A stretch of DNA of 64,000 nt from Actinomycetota bacterium (GTDB taxonomy: Bacteria; Actinomycetota; AC-67). The DNA is taken from positions 6,436-70,435 of the forward strand of contig JBAZZY010000013.1 of NCBI GenBank assembly GCA_041658565.1. Direction: 5' to 3'. A program made the position numbers and the translations under genes. Below are positions 11,504 through 20,551 of this stretch, in pieces. The notes under the pieces are model-generated. The model had not been told where the DNA came from and did not search any database. It was given only the letters and a program-made list of their open reading frames with translations. How positions within the stretch are numbered: position 1 is the stretch's first letter; every line of letters begins with the position of its first letter.

Positions 11504-12613
11504 CTACGCGAGCGGGGTGGTTCCGTCTTCAGCGTCGACGAGGAACTCGTGGTTCGCGGGTACCGCGCCGCCCTCGTCGAGCAGATCCCACAGTCGCGCG
11601 AACCCGGTTGCGATCACCAATTGAGTGTCGCTTCCCTCCCAGCCGTGCCCGGCGAGCGGACGTGGGTACTCCTGCCCCGCCGCGCCAAACACCGGGTTCC
11701 CGGCGTTCTCGGAGAGCGTCGTTCCGCCTTCGTCCTGCGCGCTGTCGGGATTCGTCGAGTCGTTTCGTCGTGCGACCGTATAGAAGTCCGTAGGGATGCC
11801 GGTCGCGCGCAACGCGGTCGCGATCTCACGTCCCTGGTTGTACGGGACAAGTCCGTCATCCAGTCCGTGCACGACCACAACGCCCTTCACGCCACTCGCG
11901 GCGATGCTCTCGACTTGAGCGACAACCGCGAGGCTCTGGTAACACGCGGGGTCTTCCTTCGGAGTCTTTCCGCCGCACTCCGCCTCGATGTCCTCCGCCG
12001 CGCCGGCCGCATACACGTTGCCCGATGCTCCGACGGCAAGTCCTTCGTGGTAGGTCTCGATCGTATTCGTCGCACCTTCGACGTCGATCCAGTAATCGAA
12101 CAACGGCGTCGTCGAGTCCGGCCGCGTCGCCTTCATCGCGACAGCGAGTCCGGAGCTATTCCCGCCCATGCTTACCCCGAGGATCGCGACCTTTCTGATG
12201 CTCGGGAACCGCTGAAGGAAATACTGCGCCGCGAGAACCGAGTCCTGCGCGCCCTCGCGCACGAACCAGCCGCGGTTGTCGGGTGCGGGCCCGGTGCCGC
12301 GATAGTCCATCGCCACGGCAACAGCCCCGTGCGCGGCCGCATCAAGAAGATGACACACCCACGAGCCCGACCGATTGCGATACCCGTGCATGAGCACGAC
12401 CATGGTCGTGGGTAGATCCTCCGGAGGAAGGGCGTAATGGCCTTCCAGAACCTCGCCGTTCGGCCCTCGAAGGCCCGACAGATCCTGAGTCTTGGGCGCC
12501 GCGTCGTTCTCGGGGGAGGGAGTGCACTCACCCGCGCGCGCCGGAACCACGAATCCCGCCGCCAGAACCGCAGCGGCGAGCGCGGCCGAGACGCCTCGAA
12601 CGCGATACCTCAT
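11504..12613 (-). CDS. secreted alpha/beta-hydrolase (esterase/lipase-like)
   Basis: A 369-residue exported protein. ATG 12613 is chosen because an AGGAGGG site sits about seven bases upstream and it opens directly into a signal peptide (RYRVRG, a hydrophobic core, then VPARAGE near residue 28). The alpha/beta-hydrolase elements are MVVLMHGYRNRSGS near residue 72, the nucleophile elbow GVSMGG near residue 140, an acid candidate in HGLDDGLVPY near residue 265 and a histidine candidate in LAGHGWEGSD near residue 327. Several cysteines suggest disulfides outside the cell. Substrate is unknown. It stands alone between pdxS and the Fic gene. Confidence 0.8.
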   Translation of the reverse strand: MRYRVRGVSAALAAAVLAAGFVVPARAGECTPSPENDAAPKTQDLSGLRGPNGEVLEGHYALPPEDLPTTMVVLMHGYRNRSGSWVCHLLDAAAHGAVAVAMDYRGTGPAPDNRGWFVREGAQDSVLAAQYFLQRFPSIRKVAILGVSMGGNSSGLAVAMKATRPDSTTPLFDYWIDVEGATNTIETYHEGLAVGASGNVYAAGAAEDIEAECGGKTPKEDPACYQSLAVVAQVESIAASGVKGVVVVHGLDDGLVPYNQGREIATALRATGIPTDFYTVARRNDSTNPDSAQDEGGTTLSENAGNPVFGAAGQEYPRPLAGHGWEGSDTQLVIATGFARLWDLLDEGGAVPANHEFLVDAEDGTTPLA

Positions 12614-12755
12614 CAGGAACCCTCCTGAAGGCCGAATGCGACTCAGCCTGATCGGAAACGTGTGAAGGTACCTTTTCGCCGAGGACGGCCGTACTCCTGC
12701 CGCGCGCGCCCGCATCCGTGGTGGGCGTCATCGGCTGGATGGGACGGCGCTGAGG

Positions 12756-13991
12756 TCAGGTGACGGACCCCGAGCGACGGCGTCGCGTCGGAGCAGGACG
12801 GGCAGGCTTGTCGAGACCCTCGCGCGATGCCATGCCGAAGTCGAACTCGTCCAGAAGATCAAAGACCTCCTCGGCCGCCCAGGCTCGATTTCGGCGTCCG
12901 ATCGTCACCTGGCGGACGACCCCGGAACTCGAAAGCTGATTCAACGAAAGCCGGGCGGCCTCTTCGGATACGGATAGAAGCTTGGCCGCCGAAGCCACAG
13001 ACAGCAGCGGATGTCCGGCCAAGCCCCCGATGAGGCGCCGGGACGTGGAGCCCCTACGGGGCGACCCCGCTCGCTGAATCCACTCGCCCCGCAGGTCGGC
13101 CAGCGACCGACCCAGCTCTGTTGCCCTTACTCCTGCGATCTCCATGGCCTCAGCGAAGATCGCGCACCACCCGGCGAGATCCTCCGCCCGAAACGCACTG
13201 AGGCCTGCGACGTAGCGAGCCGAGTTGGCTGCCAGCACCACACTGACCGGCGGCACGATCCGGCGCGATATACCGCGTCTGCGCAAGATGACATGAATGA
13301 GGCAGCGACCGGTTCGCCCGTTCCCATCTGCGAAAGGGTGGATCGTCTCGAACTGAACGTGAGCCAGAGCGGCCTGTGTCACCGCGGAGAGATCGTCCCG
13401 GTTGCAGAACCGAACGAAATCGTCCATCAGCGCTGGAACGTACTCGGGAGGGGGCGGGATGAATGAAGCGTTCCGCGGCGTGATTCCTCCGCCGATCCAG
13501 TTCTGTTCGGTGCGGATGATTCCCGCGATGTGCCGGTCTCGTTCAGTGTTCAGCAATGTCGCTTGGATCGCGCTGAGATCCTCAACTCGTAACGCATCGG
13601 CGCTCATCCCGAGTTCGACGGCAGCGTTCATTGCTTCGATGTTCCGAACGACGGAGAGCGCCGCTCCTCGCGCGGCCCTTGGATCGAAGACCGCCTCTTC
13701 GAGGCGACGATGCGAAACGCGAAGACCCTCGATCCGGCTGCTTGCCACGCTCTCTGCTCGCAAGAGCAATCTCGCCACAGGTTCGAGTTCAGTGATCCCC
13801 GGCGAGGAGTCGAGTTCGATCGCAGCCCTCGTTGCTCCCTCGATCTTGGCTGTCACCGAAGCCGGAAGGACCGGGTCAAGGTTCGCTATCTCGTCCGGAA
13901 GGTATGCCTTGTAGCGGAAGGGCTTCGAGTCCCTGCGAGAACGCCCGTAGGATGAGTTCGGGGTCCAGGTCCTTTCGATTAGCTCGCTCAT
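12756..13991 (-). CDS. Fic/DOC family protein with C-terminal winged-helix domain
   Basis: A 411-residue Fic-domain protein, which normally transfers AMP from ATP to a hydroxyl of a target protein. The full catalytic motif HPFADGNGRTGR is near residue 217. An N-terminal SSRIEG (residues 81-86) fits the class II inhibitory motif S/T-x3-E-G/N, so the enzyme is probably autoinhibited. The C-terminal 90 residues (SVASAAKLLSVSEEAARLSLNQLSSSGVV) look like a winged helix-turn-helix. The upstream region holds repeats that look like an operator, so the protein may repress its own gene. No separate antitoxin gene is seen. Confidence 0.9.
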   Translation of the reverse strand: MSELIERTWTPNSSYGRSRRDSKPFRYKAYLPDEIANLDPVLPASVTAKIEGATRAAIELDSSPGITELEPVARLLLRAESVASSRIEGLRVSHRRLEEAVFDPRAARGAALSVVRNIEAMNAAVELGMSADALRVEDLSAIQATLLNTERDRHIAGIIRTEQNWIGGGITPRNASFIPPPPEYVPALMDDFVRFCNRDDLSAVTQAALAHVQFETIHPFADGNGRTGRCLIHVILRRRGISRRIVPPVSVVLAANSARYVAGLSAFRAEDLAGWCAIFAEAMEIAGVRATELGRSLADLRGEWIQRAGSPRRGSTSRRLIGGLAGHPLLSVASAAKLLSVSEEAARLSLNQLSSSGVVRQVTIGRRNRAWAAEEVFDLLDEFDFGMASREGLDKPARPAPTRRRRSGSVT

Positions 13992-14003
13992 CCCGCCTCC
14001 AAG

Positions 14004-14054
14004 AACCTTGGATACGGGCGAAGTATATCCAAAGTTATGACAGTAACCTTGGAT
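14004..14054. promoter_or_regulatory. repeat-containing operator/promoter of the Fic gene
   Basis: AACCTTGGAT occurs at 14004-14013 and again at 14045-14054; an inverted copy with one change, ATCCAAAGTT, lies at 14027-14036. The last two form an 11-base inverted repeat around six bases. On the minus strand a TATACT -10-like hexamer (14027-14022) lies inside the array. No convincing -35 was found. Confidence 0.6.
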
Positions 14055-14085
14055 TGTCTCGTGGCCGATCCTCGAGGCTTTGCGC

Positions 14086-14985
14086 CTACAGCTCGCGGAG
14101 CACCTTGATGCGGTCGTCCAGCGAAGGATGAGTGTCGAACATGCGATTCATCCTGCCCATAAACCCGACCTCGCGCTGAAGCGGCGACTCGATCCACAGG
14201 TGACTTGTGGCCCGCACCGCGTTGCGCACAACGGTTTGATCAGACTTGAGCTTCTCTAAAGCGCTGATCATCCCAGGCGGGTACCTCGTCATCTGCGCGC
14301 CGGTAACGTCGGCCAGAAACTCCCGCCGCCGACTCACCGCCATCTGCATCACCTTCGCCATGATCGGCATAAAGATCGCAGCGGCGAGTCCGACGAGCAC
14401 CAACAGCCCGGCAGCGCCGCCGCCCCCACGATCGCGGTTCCGCCCACCGACGCCCCAGAAGAACGAACGCAAAGTCCAGTCTGCGAGCAGGACCAGCACC
14501 CCGACAAGGGTCGCGGCAATCGCCATCACCAAAGTGTCGCGGTTCTTGACGTGTGCGAGTTCGTGCGCGACAACTCCTTCGAGTTCGACGCGGTTCAACT
14601 TCTCGAGCAGGCCCGTCGTCACTGCGATCGACGCGTGAGCCGGATCACGCCCCGTCGCGAACGCGTTCGGAGCCGAGTCGTCGACGACCCATACACGCGG
14701 TTTTGGAATGCCGGCCGCAATGGCGAGGCCTTCCACAAGGTGGTGCAAGCGCGGCTGCTCGGCCGGCGTCGCCTCGCGCGCGCGAGTCATTCCAAGCACG
14801 ATGCGGTCCCCGCCCCGGTAGCTCACGACGGACATCCCCACCGCGATCACCAACGCAAGCACGAGTCCGAACGGCCCCGCGTCGAACAGGTACCCAAAGC
14901 CGTAACCGGCCGCGACGACCACCGCGACGAACGCGATGATCAGCAGCCAGGACCGACGAACGTTCTTCTGGAGTTGTTCGTACAT
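14086..14985 (-). CDS. htpX: membrane zinc metalloprotease HtpX
   Basis: A 299-residue M48 protease that degrades misfolded membrane proteins. Two N-terminal membrane segments (residues 13-55) precede the zinc motif VAHELAHVKN near residue 139; two more hydrophobic segments follow (residues 153-212), and the third zinc ligand is likely the glutamate in RREFLADVTGAQ near residue 224. It lies 65 bases downstream of lemA on the same strand; lemA-htpX pairs are common and suggest one transcript. Confidence 0.95.
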   Translation of the reverse strand: MYEQLQKNVRRSWLLIIAFVAVVVAAGYGFGYLFDAGPFGLVLALVIAVGMSVVSYRGGDRIVLGMTRAREATPAEQPRLHHLVEGLAIAAGIPKPRVWVVDDSAPNAFATGRDPAHASIAVTTGLLEKLNRVELEGVVAHELAHVKNRDTLVMAIAATLVGVLVLLADWTLRSFFWGVGGRNRDRGGGGAAGLLVLVGLAAAIFMPIMAKVMQMAVSRRREFLADVTGAQMTRYPPGMISALEKLKSDQTVVRNAVRATSHLWIESPLQREVGFMGRMNRMFDTHPSLDDRIKVLREL

Positions 14986-15050
14986 CTCACATCCTTACGA
15001 CCGGCGTGCGAGGAACGCCCCGACGGGCACCCGGCTCGCGTGCAACGTGA

Positions 15051-15602
15051 TCAGAACTGCACGTTGACCGGGCCGGTCGCAGCCTCCTCAATCTCGAAAT
15101 ATTCCCGTGCACTGAATCCAAACGCGCCCGCGACGATGTTCGACGGGAACATCTGGACCGAGTTGTTGTAGGTAAGCACCTGGTCGTTGTAGAACTGCCG
15201 CGCGAATGCGATCCGACCCTCAGTCCCGGTCAACTCCTCCTGCAGCGCAAGGAAGTTCTGGTTCGCCTTCAGGTCCGGGTAATTCTCGCTGAGCGCCAGC
15301 AACTGCCGAAGCGCCTGGGTGATCTGATTCTCGGCCTGCGCCTGCTCCCCCACGGTCGTTGCGGCAAGTCCCGCGCTGCGCGCCTCGGTCACGCGTTCGA
15401 ACGTCGTGCGTTCGTGAGACGCATACCCCTTGACGGTGTTGACGAGGTTCGGGATCAGGTCGTAGCGACGCCGCAGTTGCACGTCGATCTGCGACCACGC
15501 GTTATCGATTCGGTTGCGGAACCGCACGAGCCGGTTGTAGATGCCGACCAGGGCCAGCACGAGCAGCCCAACCAGTCCCAAAATGATCCAAACGGCGAGC
15601 AT
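15051..15602 (-). CDS. lemA: LemA family protein
   Basis: A 183-residue membrane-anchored helical protein. ATG 15602 opens into one hydrophobic segment (residues 3-24), then NRLVRFRNRIDNAWSQIDVQ and RRYDLIPNLVNTVKGYA, both strong LemA signatures. The frame is open upstream, but that part is antisense to pimA sequence and has no family similarity. Molecular role is not settled; the htpX neighbour suggests membrane quality control. Confidence 0.95.
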   Translation of the reverse strand: MLAVWIILGLVGLLVLALVGIYNRLVRFRNRIDNAWSQIDVQLRRRYDLIPNLVNTVKGYASHERTTFERVTEARSAGLAATTVGEQAQAENQITQALRQLLALSENYPDLKANQNFLALQEELTGTEGRIAFARQFYNDQVLTYNNSVQMFPSNIVAGAFGFSAREYFEIEEAATGPVNVQF

Positions 15603-15633
15603 GCGGCCATCGTAGGGGGTGGGGATGGGAGCG

Positions 15634-16755
15634 TCAAAGACCCCGACCGCGCAACCCGCGTCGGCGCCTGCCGGAGGCCATCGCCTCCGAATACACCCCT
15701 TCAACCTCCGCCCCGACCGTCGCCCAATCGAAGACACGGGCCCGTTCCCGTGCCCGAAGGCCCATGACTGCGGCCTCCTCAGGTGCCGACAACAGCCGAA
15801 CAAGGGCCGCCGCAAGCGCGCCGGCGTCGCCCGGCGGGACCAAGACGCCGTCCACACCGTCGCGAACGACCGCCGCGAAACCCGGGATCGCGGAAGCGAC
15901 GATCGGACGACCGGCGGCCATGGCCTCGACCACCGCGATCCCGAAGCTCTCGCCGCCGAGCGCCGGGAAGCATGCGACCATCGATTCCTCCAGTAACGCC
16001 AAACGCTCGGCGTCGCTGAAGCGTCCCGGGAATGAGACTGAATCGCGGACGGAGGCGTCGAGGCCTTCCTGCAGGCGCGCGCGCTCCGGCCCGTCTCCTG
16101 CAATCGTGACCCGCACGTTTGGAATGGCGCGCGCGACGCGCGGAAGTGCCTCGACCAGGACTTGCGGTCCTTTGCGCCGTTCGAGCCGGCCGAAGTACAC
16201 CACCGTCGGTTCAGACGCCCGTGCTGCGGAGACCCCCGCGAACGCGTCCGTGTCCACCCCGTTGGAGATCACCCGGCATCCCGGGCCGAACATCGATTCC
16301 ACGGTGCTGCGAGCCGCTTCCGATACCGCAATGCGCGCCGTGATCCGTCGCCACAGCGGAGACAGCGGGATCCGCGCGGCACGGTACAGGCGCGCGTCTA
16401 TCGACGCGTGGAACGTCGCAACGACGGGCGCGCGGGTCGCAAGCGTCGCAACCATCGATGCGCTCGGAACAAAAGGCTCATGCACGTGCACGAGGTCGGG
16501 GCGCGCCCGACGGAGCGCAACGCGCACCCGAGCCGCGAGCCGCGGCCCGACGGCCACACGAGCCACAGACCCGTTGTACGGAATCCCGATCGTCCGCCCG
16601 AGCGCAATCACTCCCGCATCAACCTCGCCGTCCGCCGGTGCAAGGATCCGCACCTCGTGCCCCTGCGAACGCATATACCCGGCGAGCCCTGCGATGTGAG
16701 CGTTGACCCCACCCGGAACCGTCCACGAGTAGGGCGTAACGATGGCGACCTTCAT
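15634..16755 (-). CDS. pimA: phosphatidyl-myo-inositol mannosyltransferase (PimA-like GT4)
   Basis: A 373-residue GT-B glycosyltransferase of family GT4. ATG 16755 gives the classic MKVAIVTPYSWTVPGGVNAH beginning and overlaps the stop of the acyltransferase by one base (TGATG). The GDP-mannose site ESFGIAVVEAMAAGRP is near residue 275, and VVYFGRLERRKGPQVLVEAL near residue 195 starts the C-terminal Rossmann domain. Together with the upstream phosphatidyltransferase and acyltransferase it forms a phosphatidylinositol mannoside operon, so PimA is the best reading; another GT4 specificity cannot be ruled out. Confidence 0.88.
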   Translation of the reverse strand: MKVAIVTPYSWTVPGGVNAHIAGLAGYMRSQGHEVRILAPADGEVDAGVIALGRTIGIPYNGSVARVAVGPRLAARVRVALRRARPDLVHVHEPFVPSASMVATLATRAPVVATFHASIDARLYRAARIPLSPLWRRITARIAVSEAARSTVESMFGPGCRVISNGVDTDAFAGVSAARASEPTVVYFGRLERRKGPQVLVEALPRVARAIPNVRVTIAGDGPERARLQEGLDASVRDSVSFPGRFSDAERLALLEESMVACFPALGGESFGIAVVEAMAAGRPIVASAIPGFAAVVRDGVDGVLVPPGDAGALAAALVRLLSAPEEAAVMGLRARERARVFDWATVGAEVEGVYSEAMASGRRRRGLRGRGL

Positions 16756-17627
16756 CAATCGATCCAGTACGGCGTGAACACGTGCCACTGCTCGGGAGCC
16801 ACCGCAAACAAGCTTTCAAGCGCGGACGCCACCCGTTGCGTCAGAGCCTCAACCGCATCCGGCGCCTCGGGATCGGGTGCCTGCAAAGCAGGCAAGGCCT
16901 TTGCCCTCCACTTCCCGTCTTCACCTTGATAGGCACACGAAACGATGATCGGAGCCCCCGACCGCAACGACAGCACTGCGGTTCCCGCGGGAATCCGAGT
17001 TCGTCGCCCGAACATCTCGACCTCGACCCCCGTGCCCGACAGATCGCGATCCGTCACGAGGGCCGCGATCCCTCCCGCAGCAAGCAGTTCCAGGCACTGG
17101 GCCGTCACATCGGCGCCGCGCTCGAGCGGAATGATTCCGATGCCTTGCCGCACTCGATGGGCGACGAACCTGTCGAACAAGATCCGAGGGCGCAGCACCT
17201 CGGCGACGGCCGTCAGCGGCCACCGCTGAGACGCCCACCGGCCTCCCGCGTCCCAGTTCCCAAAGTGCCCGGTGACGAGAAGAACCCCTTTGCCCGCGGC
17301 AATCCCGCGCTCGATGTGCTCGGCGCCCTCGATCGACACCCTGCGATTGATCTCGTCGTTGGACATGTCGCCCATCCGGAAGGTCTCGCCCCAGTACCGG
17401 CCGTACCAGCGAAACGCCTCGCGCGCGGCAGCCGGCGCCGCGGCCTTTCCCACAATCGGCTCAAGGTTGGAGATCACCGCCGCGCGCTGTCGAGCGTTTC
17501 GCCGAAACGAGCGTGCGCTCATTCGCTCGAACGCGCGGATCACAGTGCGTTCGGGAAGAACGCGGGACAACCGCCACGCCGCCAGCCACGCGACACCTTC
17601 GGCGCGCGCGCGAAGCTTCCCGCTCAC
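16755..17627 (-). CDS. phosphatidylinositol mannoside acyltransferase (PatA-like, LpxL/HtrB family)
   Basis: A 290-residue membrane-associated acyltransferase. The LpxL/HtrB motif TGHFGNWDAGG is near residue 119, RGADVTAQCLELLAAGG follows near residue 183, and the second conserved block VTDRDLSGTGVEVEMFGR is near residue 205. GTG 17627 is chosen as start: it overlaps the preceding stop by four bases (GTGA) and drops an unrelated upstream stretch. Position between a phosphatidylinositol-phosphate synthase-like gene and pimA, as in mycobacteria, points to acylation of the PIM mannose. Confidence 0.88.
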   Translation of the reverse strand: MSGKLRARAEGVAWLAAWRLSRVLPERTVIRAFERMSARSFRRNARQRAAVISNLEPIVGKAAAPAAAREAFRWYGRYWGETFRMGDMSNDEINRRVSIEGAEHIERGIAAGKGVLLVTGHFGNWDAGGRWASQRWPLTAVAEVLRPRILFDRFVAHRVRQGIGIIPLERGADVTAQCLELLAAGGIAALVTDRDLSGTGVEVEMFGRRTRIPAGTAVLSLRSGAPIIVSCAYQGEDGKWRAKALPALQAPDPEAPDAVEALTQRVASALESLFAVAPEQWHVFTPYWID

Positions 17628-18202
17628 GACGACATCGCCTGCCGACGAACCGCTGCGCACCGCACGACAAACGTGATCAACGCAAGCGCGATGATCACCC
17701 ACACCGCCGCCTCAACAAGGTTGAACACCAACCCTGCAATGAGAACGGCCGCGCGCTCCGGTCGCTCTCCGGGGCCGCCTGCCGCCGAGAATCCGAGCGC
17801 CTCGGCCTTGGCGCGCGCATACGAAACCAAGAAAGACAACACCATCGCCCCCATGGCGGCTGCAAGCAGTCGCGAGTTTACGGATGCGGCAGCATACGCA
17901 ATTGCTCCAAGCAAGGCTGCGTCGGCGATCCGATCCGCGACCGAGTCGAAGTACCCGCCCCACTTGCTCACCCGTCCGGTCGCCCGCGCGAGCGCGCCGT
18001 CGAGAACATCCAAGATCACCGAGGGGATCAACAGCACTCCGGCGAGGCGGGCATGTCCCGCGACGATCAGCCCCGAACAGCCCACGACCGCGAGCAACCC
18101 TGCGGCGGTCAGGCCGTTCGGCGTAGCACCGGCGCGCGCCAGAGCCCGCCCGACTCCAGAGGTAACCGGTTCGATAATGGGACGCAACTTGTCACTCAGC
18201 AC
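17624..18202 (-). CDS. pgsA1: CDP-alcohol phosphatidyltransferase, probable phosphatidylinositol phosphate synthase
   Basis: A 192-residue membrane enzyme with the complete CDP-alcohol motif DG-x2-AR-x8-G-x3-D-x3-D (LDGALARATGRVSKWGGYFD, then SVAD, residues 67-90) and several hydrophobic helices. GTG 18202 is chosen because upstream codons run into the EF-G gene and its promoter. The order with the acyltransferase and pimA indicates that it makes phosphatidylinositol phosphate from CDP-diacylglycerol and inositol phosphate, the first step of PIM synthesis. A second family member at 56.7 kb is better placed for phosphatidylglycerol phosphate. Confidence 0.87.
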   Translation of the reverse strand: MLSDKLRPIIEPVTSGVGRALARAGATPNGLTAAGLLAVVGCSGLIVAGHARLAGVLLIPSVILDVLDGALARATGRVSKWGGYFDSVADRIADAALLGAIAYAAASVNSRLLAAAMGAMVLSFLVSYARAKAEALGFSAAGGPGERPERAAVLIAGLVFNLVEAAVWVIIALALITFVVRCAAVRRQAMSS

Positions 18203-18235
18203 GCGCGTAGCATAGCCGCCGCTCAAGCTCTCCCC

Positions 18236-18264
18236 TGAGGACGCGGGCGTTGTTTCGGTATAAT
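18236..18264 (+). promoter_or_regulatory. putative promoter of the EF-G2 gene
   Basis: A perfect TATAAT lies at 18259-18264, 32 bases before the GTG start. The -35 region at the expected distance (18236-18241, TGAGGA) is weak. GGAGG at 18287-18291 is the ribosome binding site, four bases before GTG. Confidence 0.55.
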
Positions 18265-18295
18265 CCGGCCTCCACCTAGTTCCCACGGAGGCGAC

Positions 18296-20380
18296 GTGAA
18301 GAACTATCCGACCGACCGCATTAGGAACGTCGTACTGGTAGGGCACGGCGGCACGGGTAAGACGACTCTCGCGGAAGCACTGCTGTTCGCGGCGGGGGCC
18401 ACGACCCGCGCCGGACGCGTTGAGGACGGCAACACCGTTACCGACTTCGACCCCGACGAAATCACGAAGCAGATCTCCATCTCCTTGTCTCTTGCCCCCT
18501 TCGAATGGAAAGACCATAAGGTCAACCTCATCGACGCACCGGGGTATGCCGATTTCTTCGGCGACGCCGAGGCGGCGATGCACGCTGCCGACGCGGCGAT
18601 CATCGTCGTAAACGCGGTAGACGGAGTGCAGGTCCAGGCCCGCGTAGCGTGGGACCTCGCCGAGCGTCTCGGGCTGCCGCGCGCCATCTTCGTCAACAAG
18701 CTCGACCGAGAGCGAGCCGACTTCGAAACCACGCTCCAACAACTGATAGACATGTTCGGCGCCAAGATCGCACCGGTTCACCTGCCGATCGGATCCGAAC
18801 ACGACTTCAGTGGAGTAGTAGACCTCCTGAACGAAAAGGAGATCACCTACGCGGGCGGCAAGCGCACCGGAGAGGTGTCACTGGCCGAAGGGCACGCGGA
18901 GCAGATCGACAAGTTGCACGAGCGCTTGATGGACTCGGTCGTCGAGGCCGACGACGCGCTCATGGAGCGCTACCTCGAAGGCGGCCAAATCGAACCCAAA
19001 GAGGTAGTCGCGGGCATGCACAAGGCCGTCGCGGCTGGGACCACCGTCCCGGTTCTGTGCGGCTCCGCAACCGCCGGCATCGGCGTGGATCTGCTTGCCG
19101 ACTTCATCGTCGATGAGATGCCATCTCCCGCGGACCGGCAGCCCCGAACGGCCGAGGACGGCGGGACCGAAATCCAACTCATCCCGGACCCCGGCGGGCC
19201 GCTGGTCGCGCAGGTATTCAAGACCCTCTCGGACCCGTACGTGGGGCGCCTGACATACTTCCGGGTCTTCTCCGGAACCATGCGTCCCGACTCCTCAGTC
19301 TCCAACACCACGCGACACGTCGAGGAACGAATCGGCAATCTGTTCGCCCTGCGCGGCAAGACGCAGGACAACGTCAGCGAAGTGGCGGCGGGAGACATCG
19401 GGGCCGTGGCGAAGCTCAGCGACACCATCACCGGCGACGTCCTGGCGGCCAAGGGCTCGTCCATCACGCTCCCGCCGATCGAATTCCCCGAGCCGCTGCT
19501 TTCCGTAGCGATCGCGCCGAAGTCCAAAGGCGACGAGGACAAGCTGTCGACCGCCCTGCAGAAGATCGTGGCGGAGGACCCCTCGTTCCACTGGGAACGC
19601 AACGCTGAAACGCATCAGACCGTGATCAGCGGCATGGGCGAGTCTCACCTCGACGTCGTCGTCCAGCGCCTCGCCCGCCACCACGTCGAGGTCCAGACCT
19701 TCGCGCCCAAGGTCGCCTACCGCGAGACAATTCGCGGAACAGCCTCCGCGGAAGGGCGCCTCGTGAAGCAATCCGGCGGACGCGGACAGTATGCCAAGTG
19801 CACGGTCGAGATCTCGCCCCGGCCGCGCGGACAGGGGTACGAGTTCGAAGACGCGATCGTCGGTGGATCGATCCCGAACAACTTCATCCCCTCGGTGGAC
19901 AAGGGCGTTCGCAAGGCGATGGAAGCCGGACCGCTCGCCGGCTACCAGTTCGTCGACTTCAAGATCCGCCTCTTCGACGGGAAGTACCACACCGTCGACT
20001 CGTCCGACATTGCCTTCCAGTTGGCAGGAGCACACGCATTCAAGGATGCCGCGACCCACGCCGGGCTCGTGTTACTCGAACCGATCATGGATCTGCTGGT
20101 GCTCACGCCGGACGACGCGGTGGGAGACATCATGGGCGACCTCTCCTCGCGGCGCGCGCGCATCGAGGGCACCGATGCCGCAGGCAAGGGATGGACGCGG
20201 ATCAACGCGAAAGTCCCCCAAGGCGAGGTTCTGCGGTACGCCATCGACCTGCGGTCGAAAACCGGTGGCCGGGGCAGTTTCAAGGTGACGTTCAGTCACT
20301 ACGAAGAGGCACCGCCGCATACGCAGGAAAAGGTCGTCGCCGAAGCGGCGAAGGAGAAGGCCGAAGCCGAGAAGAAGTAG
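18296..20380 (+). CDS. fusA2: elongation factor G-like GTPase (EF-G2)
   Basis: A 694-residue translational GTPase. G1 is GHGGTGKTT near residue 17 (a variant of the usual GHVDxGKTT), G3 DAPGYADF near residue 79, G4 NKLDRERADF near residue 133, followed by EF-G domains II to V. The substitution in G1 and the lack of close fit to canonical FusA place it with the EF-G2/EF-G-like group whose role in translocation is uncertain. It is on the plus strand, alone, between HIT and pgsA1, which are neighbours in mycobacteria, so it looks inserted into that cluster. GTG start with a GGAGG site. Confidence 0.92.
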   Translation: MKNYPTDRIRNVVLVGHGGTGKTTLAEALLFAAGATTRAGRVEDGNTVTDFDPDEITKQISISLSLAPFEWKDHKVNLIDAPGYADFFGDAEAAMHAADAAIIVVNAVDGVQVQARVAWDLAERLGLPRAIFVNKLDRERADFETTLQQLIDMFGAKIAPVHLPIGSEHDFSGVVDLLNEKEITYAGGKRTGEVSLAEGHAEQIDKLHERLMDSVVEADDALMERYLEGGQIEPKEVVAGMHKAVAAGTTVPVLCGSATAGIGVDLLADFIVDEMPSPADRQPRTAEDGGTEIQLIPDPGGPLVAQVFKTLSDPYVGRLTYFRVFSGTMRPDSSVSNTTRHVEERIGNLFALRGKTQDNVSEVAAGDIGAVAKLSDTITGDVLAAKGSSITLPPIEFPEPLLSVAIAPKSKGDEDKLSTALQKIVAEDPSFHWERNAETHQTVISGMGESHLDVVVQRLARHHVEVQTFAPKVAYRETIRGTASAEGRLVKQSGGRGQYAKCTVEISPRPRGQGYEFEDAIVGGSIPNNFIPSVDKGVRKAMEAGPLAGYQFVDFKIRLFDGKYHTVDSSDIAFQLAGAHAFKDAATHAGLVLLEPIMDLLVLTPDDAVGDIMGDLSSRRARIEGTDAAGKGWTRINAKVPQGEVLRYAIDLRSKTGGRGSFKVTFSHYEEAPPHTQEKVVAEAAKEKAEAEKK

Positions 20381-20551
20381 CGCCCGTTGTCGCTTCTGCT
20401 CTGCGATCTCGACTGGACGAGTTCCGCCCGGAGTTCGAAACCACCGCGCGCGCGCTCGTCCACCCCGAGGAATTCTCGACCACCCTGTGGTGGGGACACG
20501 CCGCAACGGCGCGGATAATCCTCGACGAAGGCTTGCGCGCGGAGCGCGAGT

